Positions 1-5,654 of a DNA stretch of 13,444 nt are shown here, piece by piece. The translations under genes and the position numbers were made by a program. The notes below the pieces were generated by a model. That model worked only from the letters and a program-made list of their open reading frames with translations, did not search any database and was not told the DNA's origin. Position 1 is the first letter of the stretch; every line of letters starts with the position of its first letter. This stretch comes from DATKMS01 sp041497995 (GTDB lineage Bacteria > Desulfobacterota > Binatia > HRBIN30). Location: NCBI GenBank assembly GCA_041497995.1, contig JBGQHM010000174.1:1-13444 (forward strand), given 5' to 3'.

Positions 1-43
1 CGCGCCGGTCTGCGATCGGATTGACGCCGCCGAAGATCATCAT
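1..43 (-). CDS. 5' end of an unidentified gene (partial)
   Basis: Reading leftward from 43, an ATG-ATG start opens a frame that runs off the window after about 14 codons (MMIFGGVNPIADRR). On the minus strand an AGAGGA Shine-Dalgarno-like stretch (about 50-55) lies 6 nt before the first ATG, which is the main support for a real start. Too little protein is visible to name a family. It lies 123 nt downstream of the ATPase gene on the same strand, so co-transcription is possible but not shown. Positions 44-166 contain no other gene that I can support. Confidence 0.4.
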   Translation of the reverse strand, partial: MMIFGGVNPIADRR

Positions 44-166
44 GCGCGTTCCTCTTCTTGCCCTGATGTCGGGCGAGCCGGCGCCGGATCGACAACGCGC
101 GACGAATACGATGGCTTTCTCCCGCTGCGGCGCACTGTCGCACCCAACGTCCCTCTGGCTCCGCAC

Positions 167-1348
167 CTAAACCCAGTCCCCGGCCCACAAGCGCCGGCAG
201 AACAGCTGCCAGGGCCAGATCTCGATGCCGTCGGCGAGCCGCCTCGGTTGATCCCCGAGGCAGACGATCACGCCGCGCTTCAGCTTCTGGTCCGCGGCCA
301 GCGCGCGCAAGCCGCGGGCGTCGCCGTCGCCGACTTTGGCGGACGCTTTGATCTCGATGGCGAGATCGAGCTTACCGACGATCAGATCGACCTCGAGCCC
401 GGTGCTGGTGCGCCAGTACGAAAGGGCCAGGTCGCGCTCACGGTACGACAGGTAGGCGCGCATCTCTTGAATCAGAAAGTGCTCGAAGGCGCGGCCGAAC
501 TCCTCCGTGCCCGGCTGCACGATGCGCATGCCGGACAACGCCCGGACGATGCCGACGTCGAACAGGAAGTACTTCTCGGTCTCGATCAGGCGGCGCTTGC
601 GTGCCTTGCGCCACGGCGGCAGGCGGAAGCCGAGCAAAGTGTCGTCGAGGATCTGGTAGTACTCGCGCACGGTCTTGGGTGAGACGCCGCAGTCGCGCGC
701 CACCGTCGCATAGTTCAAGAGCTGCCCGTGGGTCGACGTGACGGCGTCGAGGAAACGGGCAAAGGCAGGGACGTTGCGCACCAGGGCTTCGGCCTGGATC
801 TCCTGCGAGAGATAGTCGAGCACATAGCCACGCAGCAGCCGCTCGGGGCGCGATGCGAGGTAGTGCTGCGGGACCAGGCCGCGGTTGAGAATGCCGAGCA
901 GCATCTCACTGGCGGCTTCGGCGTTCTCGGGGATGCCGATCTCCGCCGTGGTCAGCGGGAACAGCTCGAAGCGCCAGGCGCGTCCGCCGAGCAGGTTGGC
1001 GGCGCCGTGCCGCAGCTTGCGGGCGCTGGAGCCGCACAGGATGAAGCGCGTCGGCGTCGACTCGAGCAGCAGGTGGATCTCGTCGAGCAGGGCCGGAACC
1101 TTCTGGATCTCGTCGACGATCACCAACCGCGGCCGCGCCGCCGACACCTGTTCGCGCAGCGTCGCCGGCCGCAGCATCAGCTCGGTGCGCAGGTTCGAAT
1201 CGAGCAGGTCGAAGCGGGTGGCCCGCGGGAACTGCTGGTGCAGGAGGGTGGTCTTGCCGACTTTGCGCGGCCCCCACAGGAAGGCCGCGTTGTGGTCTTC
1301 CAGGTCGAGATTCAGTATCCGCTTGATCTCGGATAAACGGGAGCTCAC
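167..1348 (-). CDS. AAA-type ATPase with C-terminal DUF4143 domain
   Basis: A 393-residue protein of the widespread AAA_14/DUF4143 family, whose cellular role is largely unknown. Visible parts: Walker A GPRKVGKT (26-33), Walker B LVIVDE (75-80), a sensor-like LCGSSARKL (104-112), a winged-helix-like segment VARDCGVSPKTVREYY (216-231), and a C-terminal part with a PD-(D/E)XK-like signature (E319-V-D321, then E332-I-K334 in AIEIKAS). Full length for the family. The GTG at 1348 gives the usual N-terminus, a short stretch before an RILNLD-type motif. It has no strong Shine-Dalgarno sequence and sits inside a palindrome (1332-1359), which suggests control at the start site. ATP binding and a nuclease-like fold are well supported from family knowledge; any defence or regulatory job is inference. 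It is divergently oriented to the toxin-antitoxin remnant. Confidence 0.9.
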   Translation of the reverse strand: MSSRLSEIKRILNLDLEDHNAAFLWGPRKVGKTTLLHQQFPRATRFDLLDSNLRTELMLRPATLREQVSAARPRLVIVDEIQKVPALLDEIHLLLESTPTRFILCGSSARKLRHGAANLLGGRAWRFELFPLTTAEIGIPENAEAASEMLLGILNRGLVPQHYLASRPERLLRGYVLDYLSQEIQAEALVRNVPAFARFLDAVTSTHGQLLNYATVARDCGVSPKTVREYYQILDDTLLGFRLPPWRKARKRRLIETEKYFLFDVGIVRALSGMRIVQPGTEEFGRAFEHFLIQEMRAYLSYRERDLALSYWRTSTGLEVDLIVGKLDLAIEIKASAKVGDGDARGLRALAADQKLKRGVIVCLGDQPRRLADGIEIWPWQLFCRRLWAGDWV

Positions 1349-1359
1349 TCTCGTTTATC
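1332..1359. promoter_or_regulatory. Inverted repeat spanning the ATPase start codon
   Basis: Arms GATAAACGGGAG (1332-1343) and CTCTCGTTTATC (1348-1359) are complementary except for one base, around a 4-nt spacer. The GTG start of the ATPase (1346-1348, minus strand) lies at the centre. A related GATTATC follows at 1362-1368. This could be an operator or an mRNA hairpin hiding the start. The function is inferred only. Confidence 0.45.
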
Positions 1360-1377
1360 TAGATTATCGGGATTGGA

Positions 1378-1611
1378 ATGACAAGGCTTCCCACGCTCTG
1401 GTTCGTGCCCCTGTCGGCACATCGCGCACCACCTGCTGGAAGCACGGCACCGGCACCGTCATCTCGCAGCAAGCGCGTAATTGGTGTTACCATTTCTAGC
1501 GGCAATGTGGACAGCAAGGCCTACCGCTTGGTCTTCGCGCTCGCCGGGGCGGATCTGGTCTATCCCATCACGGCGTTTCGCATTGCGCGCGACCGACGGA
1601 GGAAGCCATGA
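1378..1611 (+). pseudogene. Probable toxin-gene remnant ahead of RHH antitoxin
   Basis: This frame ends in TGA at 1609-1611, overlapping the antitoxin ATG (1608) as ATGA, the usual coupling in toxin-antitoxin operons. Only the last 35 or so residues look like protein: from about 1507 it reads VDSKAYRLVFALAG, then LVYPITAFRIARDRRRK, like the last strands and basic tail of small BrnT/DUF4258-like toxins. The upstream part is low-complexity Pro/Ala/Ser, and I see no toxin N-terminus in any frame from 1365 to 1507. No convincing Shine-Dalgarno precedes the 1378 ATG, and a GTG at 1507 is an alternative start. I read it as a 5'-deleted toxin gene. A small intact ORF of unknown function cannot be excluded. 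Confidence 0.35.
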
Positions 1612-1916
1612 AGAAGCGCACCTATCGATCGCTGGACCAGCTCGTTGAGAACGAGCCGGTCGAGTTCACGCCGGCGGAGCGGCTCCGCAAAAACTTCCGG
1701 AAGATTGCCGCCGATGCGGACGAGCGTTTCGGCCCGCACGTATCGCTGCGCCGTGGCCGGCCCCGGAAGGGCGAGAAGGCAACCGGCACGGTCGCCAAGA
1801 GTGTGAAGCAGACACCCGGGTTTTGGACCGCGATGGCTGCCAAGGCGAAAGCCAAGGGACTCACGCTACACGAGGCCATGCGCCAAGCGCTACGCGAGTG
1901 GGTCAACGCGCGGTGA
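1608..1916 (+). CDS. Ribbon-helix-helix (CopG/BrnA-like) antitoxin
   Basis: A 102-residue basic protein with the shape of an RHH antitoxin: a charged N-terminal half, an RRGRPRKGE motif (48-56), then a strand-helix-helix C-terminus (62-100) ending MRQALREWVNAR. Such proteins bind their own promoter as dimers and neutralise a partner ribonuclease toxin. The start is clear: GGAGGA at 1598-1603 lies 4 nt before the ATG. It overlaps the upstream remnant by ATGA, so it was probably translated with a toxin. Its last 14 nt overlap, tail to tail, the end of the dockerin-like/DUF1566 gene. If the toxin is broken, this is an orphan antitoxin. The exact family (BrnA or another CopG type) is uncertain. 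Confidence 0.65.
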   Translation: MKKRTYRSLDQLVENEPVEFTPAERLRKNFRKIAADADERFGPHVSLRRGRPRKGEKATGTVAKSVKQTPGFWTAMAAKAKAKGLTLHEAMRQALREWVNAR

Positions 1917-2781
1917 ACGGCCTTGGACATTTGGCGGCTGACTCCGGAGATGGCGCGGCCGTCTCGGCGACCGCAAAGGCAGCCGACCAGTAGACGTCGG
2001 ACTGCGTGCAACTGCACGCTCGCGTGTCCCCGGAACCATCGACCGTACACCCCGTCTGACAGCTCGTGTTGAACGCCGTATCCACGCAGGGAGGTGAGGG
2101 CGACGGCCCACAGTCCGTCACACTCGCATCGAAGATGCTCTCCAACTGCTGTATCGAGGGCAACCGCCAGTCGCAGTGTCCGGTGAAGCACGGCGGCCTG
2201 TTCAGGGTCGCCAGGAAGTCGGTAAAGGCGGTGCCATCCCCTGCCGTCCCCGTGGTGCTCCAGGTGTAGAGCTTGTCCTGGTCGTGGATGCCGCCAGCGT
2301 CATCCTTCTTCTCCCACATCAGGCCGGTGTTCGTGTCGGTGATCGTCCCGTCGCCGTTGTCGTGGCTCGTGCTCAGCGTGGGGGTCGCGGTCTGAGTCGG
2401 CGTGGGAGTCGGTGTCGACGTAGCCGTAGCGGTCCCTGTTGAGGCAGGCGACCCCGTCGCGGTCTGAGTCGGCGGCGGCGTGCTCGTCGGCGTAGCGGTC
2501 TCCACAGGAGTGTTCGTCGCCTCGGGGGGGCACCCGGTCAGGGCATTGTTGACGGCTGCAATGATCTCATTGATTGTGATCTCGCCATCACCGTTGGCAT
2601 CGCCCGCGCCACACGTGGCAACGTCGCTGGAGCCCAGCGCGATGTTCACCATCGTGATGAGGTCGTTGATGGCGACAGCACCGCTGCCGCTGCAGTCGCC
2701 GACACACTGGCCACGCGCCCGCGCCGTGTCGCCGCACAGCACCGCGGCGCACACTGCCACTGTTACAATCGATTGCCGCAT
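1903..2781 (-). CDS. Secreted dockerin-like + DUF1566 (Lcl) protein, C-terminus probably truncated
   Basis: The chosen start is the ATG at 2779-2781: it gives a signal peptide (MRQSIVTVAVCAAVLCGDTARA) and has GGGGG six nt upstream. The longer frame back to 2865 has no such support. Order in the 292-residue protein: signal peptide (1-25); two EF-hand-like loops (DCSGSGAVAIND at 29-40, DANGDGEITINE at 61-72) within a four-cysteine module (C26, C30, C57, C84); a Thr/Pro-rich linker (85-138); and a DUF1566/Lcl domain beginning DNGDGTITDTNTGLMW (141-156) with CDWRLPS (203-209) and VYWSA (263-267). After YWSA the usual aromatic-rich end of DUF1566 (AW.V.F..G...YVRAVR) is missing and is replaced by about 25 unrelated residues that run into the antitoxin gene. 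Probably exported and extracellular; function unknown. Confidence 0.75.
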   Translation of the reverse strand: MRQSIVTVAVCAAVLCGDTARARGQCVGDCSGSGAVAINDLITMVNIALGSSDVATCGAGDANGDGEITINEIIAAVNNALTGCPPEATNTPVETATPTSTPPPTQTATGSPASTGTATATSTPTPTPTQTATPTLSTSHDNGDGTITDTNTGLMWEKKDDAGGIHDQDKLYTWSTTGTAGDGTAFTDFLATLNRPPCFTGHCDWRLPSIQQLESIFDASVTDCGPSPSPPCVDTAFNTSCQTGCTVDGSGDTRACSCTQSDVYWSAAFAVAETAAPSPESAAKCPRPFTAR

Positions 2782-2838
2782 GATGCCCCCAGCAAATTGG
2801 GAGTGTCGATAAACTGGATGTTGCGTGCGGCTGCCCTC

Positions 2839-2987
2839 GCCGGGGAATAGAAGAGGCCGTCTCAAAACCTCTCTGGTGGTACAGGCAAGATGCCTATACC
2901 ACCAGATTTTCTTTGACCTGCGATGGAGACATGGTTGTATAGGCTTCCAGCCTGTACCTTTTGAGACAGCGTCTAGAATTCCCCGGC
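2839..2987. repeat. MITE-like element with 29-bp terminal inverted repeats
   Basis: The ends 2839-2867 and 2959-2987 are inverted copies matching at about 24 of 29 positions (outer GCCGGGGAAT, inner GTCTCAAAA). Inside are two hairpins built from the same word: 2872-2886 with 2892-2906 (15-bp arms, one mismatch), and 2937-2944 with 2950-2957 (GTATAGGC/GCCTGTAC, one mismatch). No coding frame is convincing, so this looks like a short non-autonomous element. It lies just upstream of the dockerin-like gene's start. Confidence 0.6.
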
Positions 2988-3014
2988 TGAAGCCGACTGC
3001 AAACGCAGAGTTCG

Positions 3015-3036
3015 AGTCCCCTTCAGGGGACTTTTT
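3015..3036 (+). terminator. Terminator-like hairpin with T-tract
   Basis: AGTCCCC (3015-3021), loop TTCA, GGGGACT (3026-3032), then TTTT to 3036 on the plus strand. This has the form of an intrinsic terminator, but no plus-strand gene lies close upstream (the antitoxin ends at 1916, with an opposing gene between). It may simply be part of the palindrome-rich gap. Confidence 0.35.
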
Positions 3037-3045
3037 CGCGACTCA

Positions 3046-3067
3046 GCCGGGGAATTCATTCCCCGGT
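3046..3067. repeat. GCCGGGGAAT palindrome
   Basis: GCCGGGGAAT (3046-3055) and ATTCCCCGGT (3058-3067) form a near-perfect inverted repeat. The same 10-mer makes the outer ends of the element at 2839-2987. In the non-coding gap 2782-3186 this palindrome, the terminator-like hairpin and that element are all I can recognise; 3068-3186 shows nothing clear. Confidence 0.55.
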
Positions 3068-3186
3068 CGCCGAACGGCTGACTCGTGGTCACTGCGCTCT
3101 CCAGAAAATCGATACTCTCAACAAGCCACAGCGCGGGATGGAGGTGACGGCACTTGACCCACTAGTGAGGTCCGACCCTACGACAC

Positions 3187-3482
3187 GCAACGCTGCTGCG
3201 AGAACCGCTTATCGACTTGCTCTCAGCTTCTCGGCCGAGGTCGCGGTTGCAACGCGGCTTCGCCATCCAGCTCTTCACTGATCTCTTCCAATGTCTTGCC
3301 GCGCGTCTCCGGCGCGTAGCGCAGCACGATCACCGCGCCGATCACCGGACCGATCGCCATGACACCGACGGCCCGCGGGACGCCGATGGGTCGGCGAGCC
3401 AGCCGATGGCGAACGGTGTGACGATCTCGGTGAAGCGGCCGAAGAGATTGGTGGCCCAGCTATAACCCGTGGCGCGGATCTC
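3187..3482. repeat. Direct repeat copy 1: 3' end of MFS transporter gene plus flank
   Basis: About 296 bp matching 4207-4504 at roughly 91% by eye (about 24 substitutions and two 1-nt gaps). The first 39 nt, including sequence beyond the stop codon, are identical. Divergence is complete after GGATCTC. Confidence 0.85.
3209..3482 (-). pseudogene. Remnant of a second MFS transporter gene (3' end only)
   Basis: Minus-strand frames read EIRATGYSWATNLFGRFTEIVTPFAIGWLAD, nearly identical to residues 352-382 of the intact transporter at 4229-5557. A lost base near 3388 (GATGGGTCGG against GATGCGGTCGG) then shifts the frame, and a second 1-nt loss lies near 3244. Everything upstream of 3482 (roughly the first 350 codons) is absent. 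Compared in the frame of the intact gene, about 17 of 24 substitutions fall at third codon positions and none at second positions. This means the copy diverged while still under protein-level selection, so it is a dead paralogue rather than a simple local duplication. Confidence 0.75.
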
Positions 3483-3506
3483 TAGATCCGCGGCAAGAAG
3501 ACGTCG

Positions 3507-3534
3507 TTGACTCTGATATGCCCAATCGGGCATA
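3507..3534 (+). promoter_or_regulatory. Promoter and operator palindrome of the HigBA-type operon
   Basis: TATGCCC (3517-3523), AATC, GGGCATA (3528-3534) is a perfect 7-bp-arm palindrome 8 nt before the toxin start. TTGACT at 3507-3512 fits a -35 box, and about 17 nt later GCATAC (3530-3535) could be a weak -10 box. The palindrome therefore fills the spacer and touches the -10, as expected for an autorepressed toxin-antitoxin promoter. The predicted transcript would begin at or next to the GTG, so it may be leaderless. Promoter boxes are inferred by eye. Confidence 0.55.
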
Positions 3535-3542
3535 CCTGATTC

Positions 3543-3869
3543 GTGCGCATCAGATACTATCGCTCCCTGCGAGGAGACGAGCCGGTGCGCGCCTATGTCG
3601 CTGGCTTGCCAAGGCGTGAACGAGACGACTGGGACGAAGCGCTGACGTTGCTAGGACTGTTCGGGCTGGAAGCGCCGGTGTCATTACGTCAGTTGGAAGG
3701 GAAGCTGTGGGAGATTCGAATAGGACGTCACCGGGTTGCGTACGTAATCGTCACCGGGCTCGAAATGGTACTGTTGCACGCATTCAAGAAGCAGGGACAG
3801 CGGACAGCACGAAGCGACATCGATCTGGCTGTGCGACGAGCTAAGGAAGTTCTTGGAGGTCCTCCATGA
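3543..3869 (+). CDS. HigB/Gp49-like RelE-superfamily toxin
   Basis: A 108-residue protein with the pattern of phage-derived Gp49-like/HigB toxins, which cleave mRNA on the ribosome. Recognisable parts: MRIRYYRSLRGDEPVRAYVA at the N-terminus, KLWEIRIGRHRVAYVI (54-69), and the hallmark tail LLHAFKKQGQRTARSDIDLA (77-96). The length is normal for the family. The start is GTG at 3543 with almost no leader and no Shine-Dalgarno, right after the operator palindrome. Its TGA overlaps the antitoxin ATG (ATGA at 3866-3869), so the two are translationally coupled, toxin first as in higBA. It appears intact. The pair sits between the dead and the live copies of an MFS gene end. Confidence 0.88.
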   Translation: MRIRYYRSLRGDEPVRAYVAGLPRRERDDWDEALTLLGLFGLEAPVSLRQLEGKLWEIRIGRHRVAYVIVTGLEMVLLHAFKKQGQRTARSDIDLAVRRAKEVLGGPP

Positions 3870-4198
3870 AGAAGACGAAGCGCCCAAATCGGCACATCGG
3901 TCGTGACGCCCTCGCCGACGTGCGGGCGCGGACGAAGCGAAACCCGCGACTGCGAGCACGGATCGACGCTGCCGTCGCGCGGGCGACGATCGCTGTGATC
4001 GTCAAGCGGGCTCGGACCGTGGCCGGTCTCACGCAGGCGCAGCTTGCGGTGCGTGCCGGGACTACGCAAGCGGTGATTGCCCGCATCGAGGGTGGGAAGG
4101 CGTTCACCGCGTCGCTAGACTTGCTGGACCGGATCGCCCGCGCGCTCGGTGGACGACTTTCCGTCGAGTTCGAGGGCATACGGACGCGGGCGGCGTAG
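3866..4198 (+). CDS. HigA-like XRE/HTH antitoxin
   Basis: A 110-residue basic protein with a Cro/C1-type helix-turn-helix at about 55-76 (LTQAQLAVRAGTTQAVIARIE), followed by the usual SLDLLDRIARALGGRLSVEF segment. It should neutralise the upstream toxin and, by family knowledge, repress the operon through the palindrome at 3517-3534. The start overlaps the toxin stop by ATGA, and GGAGG at about 3857-3861 lies a few nt upstream. The 40-residue Arg/Lys-rich N-terminal extension is typical of this subgroup. It ends 30 nt before the convergent MFS stop, with no visible terminator between. Confidence 0.87.
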   Translation: MKKTKRPNRHIGRDALADVRARTKRNPRLRARIDAAVARATIAVIVKRARTVAGLTQAQLAVRAGTTQAVIARIEGGKAFTASLDLLDRIARALGGRLSVEFEGIRTRAA

Positions 4199-4206
4199 GG
4201 CGCAAT

Positions 4207-4504
4207 GCAACGCTGCTGCGAGAACCGCTTATCGACTTGCTCTCACCTTCTCGGCCGCGGTCGCAGGTTGCAATGCTGCTTCGCCATCCAGTTCGTTGCT
4301 GATCTCCTCCAACGTCTTGCCGCGCGTTTCGGGCGCGTAGCGCAAGACGATCACTGCGCCGATCACCGGACCGATTGCCATGACACCCACCGCCCACGGG
4401 ATGCCGATGCGGTCGGCGAGCCAGCCGATGGCGAACGGTGTGACGATCTCGGTGAAGCGGCCGAAGAGGTTGGTGGTCCAGCTATAGCCGGTGGCGCGGA
4501 TCTC
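4207..4504. repeat. Direct repeat copy 2: 3' end of intact MFS gene plus flank
   Basis: Partner of 3187-3482. It covers the last 92 codons of the intact transporter plus 22 nt of downstream sequence. The two copies are 1.02 kb apart in the same orientation and bracket the toxin-antitoxin pair. Confidence 0.85.
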
Positions 4505-5557
4505 AGTGGGAAACAGCTCCGTTGCGAACGTGCTGGTCGACGCGTTCGCACCGAGGAAGCAGACGATGGTCACCGACATCAGCGCCATCTGCATGAGCTG
4601 CCCGCCCGAGTCGACTTGGAAGAGCGTGAAGATGCTGGCGGCCGCGCCGAAGTAGTACAGCGCACACGTCAGCCGGCGGCCGAACCGGTTCATGCAGAAG
4701 CCCGCCAGCGGCGCACCCACCAGGAAGCCAACCAGGTAGCCGGCGGCGACGACGATCGTGTACTGCTGCGGGCCGTAACCGAGATCACGCGAGGCGTGGA
4801 TCGTCCAAAAGGTCACCGCCGGGCTGGTCACCAAATGGTTACAGTTCCAGATCAACGTGACGAGCAACGACCGCTTGCGATAGCGGCGCTGAAACGGCAA
4901 GCGCATGCCGGCGAGTTGCTCGCGCCACGAGTTGTGCGTGCCGCCGCTCTGCCGCAACACTTCGAAGCGGCGTGTCTCCCGCATGCCGAGCCGGAAGAAG
5001 AACACCAACACCACCGGGATGAGCCCGAGCAGATACATGGTGCGCCAATCGTACTGCGCGAGGACCAGGCGCGCGGTGAGGAAGGCGACGATCGTCCCCA
5101 GCGCGCCGATGCCTCCCAGCAGTGCGATCCCGAAGCTGCGCCAGTTCGTCGGGTACTCCTCGCCGATGATGATCAGCGCGAGCGCAAACTCGGCTGCCAG
5201 GAAAATGCGCGCGCAGAACTGCCACAGCGTGAAAGCCTCGATGCTCTGCGACAGCCCGGTGAGGCCGGTGAACAGCGCGTAGCCGAGGATCGTCGTCGTG
5301 ATCACGGCGCGCCGCCCGAAACGATCGGCCAGCATGAGGATGAAGAACGAGATCACCGCGCCGATGCGGATGATCATATTCACCAAGCCCCACTGCGTGT
5401 TGTTGAGCCCGTGGAGCTGCTGAATCATCGGCGCCACCGTGGAGAGGATGGCGAGGTTGAAGGCGTCGAAGACGGTCGCCGAGACCAGCATCGCCATGAG
5501 CGCCCAGAGGTAGGGCGTCATCTGCGAGACTTCGGGCGTCGACGGCCGAGACGTCAT
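4229..5557 (-). CDS. MFS transporter (sugar/aromatic-acid porter type)
   Basis: A 442-residue protein with twelve predicted hydrophobic segments and a basic central loop (about 191-230). Family motifs: ADRFGRR (77-83) in loop 2-3 and its repeat NRFGRR (290-295), GEEYPTNWR (132-140), ELFPTEIRATG (347-357), and PETRGKTLEEI (409-419) at the end of helix 12. These place it in the major facilitator superfamily, near the sugar_tr/aromatic acid:H+ symporter group; the substrate is unknown. It lies 97 nt downstream of a crotonase gene on the same strand, so it may import that pathway's substrate. The start is uncertain: the ATG at 5555-5557 sits within the first repeat word of the array at 5556-5653 and has no Shine-Dalgarno. 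Met13 (5519-5521) is an alternative, also without a good ribosome binding site. Confidence 0.88.
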   Translation of the reverse strand: MTSRPSTPEVSQMTPYLWALMAMLVSATVFDAFNLAILSTVAPMIQQLHGLNNTQWGLVNMIIRIGAVISFFILMLADRFGRRAVITTTILGYALFTGLTGLSQSIEAFTLWQFCARIFLAAEFALALIIIGEEYPTNWRSFGIALLGGIGALGTIVAFLTARLVLAQYDWRTMYLLGLIPVVLVFFFRLGMRETRRFEVLRQSGGTHNSWREQLAGMRLPFQRRYRKRSLLVTLIWNCNHLVTSPAVTFWTIHASRDLGYGPQQYTIVVAAGYLVGFLVGAPLAGFCMNRFGRRLTCALYYFGAAASIFTLFQVDSGGQLMQMALMSVTIVCFLGANASTSTFATELFPTEIRATGYSWTTNLFGRFTEIVTPFAIGWLADRIGIPWAVGVMAIGPVIGAVIVLRYAPETRGKTLEEISNELDGEAALQPATAAEKVRASR

Positions 5558-5653
5558 TGCGGATTGCGGAGTGCGGATTGCGGAATGCTTAGATCACGGA
5601 TCCTGTCTGTCTTTCTTTCAATCCGCAATCCGAAATCCGCATTCCGCATTCGG
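5556..5653. repeat. Heptamer-array inverted repeat A
   Basis: The left arm 5556-5588 is four tandem 7-mers of consensus ATTGCGG plus a partial unit. The right arm 5619-5653 is the same unit inverted (CCGCAAT/CCGCATT, four full units at 5623-5650). In register about 24 of 28 positions pair, around a 30-nt spacer. It fills the gap between the crotonase stop (5655) and the MFS start (5557), both on the minus strand, and touches the MFS start codon. It would form a long imperfect hairpin in RNA. Confidence 0.75.
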
Positions 5654-5654
5654 T

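Noticed and set aside
728..1336. Plus-strand frame of 202 codons opposite the ATPase
   Set aside because: Shadow of the minus-strand ATPase; Gln/Arg/Val-rich with no motif.
2782..2865. N-terminal extension of the dockerin-like/DUF1566 protein
   Set aside because: The extension would place 28 residues before a clear signal peptide, and part of it lies in the MITE-like element.
3005..3032. GTTCGAGTCC, resembling a tRNA T-loop
   Set aside because: The bases on either side do not form a T-stem and no anticodon arm or acceptor stem can be drawn; the sequence belongs to a terminator-like hairpin.
2825..3157. Plus-strand frame of 110 codons in the gap
   Set aside because: It lies across the MITE-like element and palindromes and has no protein-like pattern or Shine-Dalgarno.
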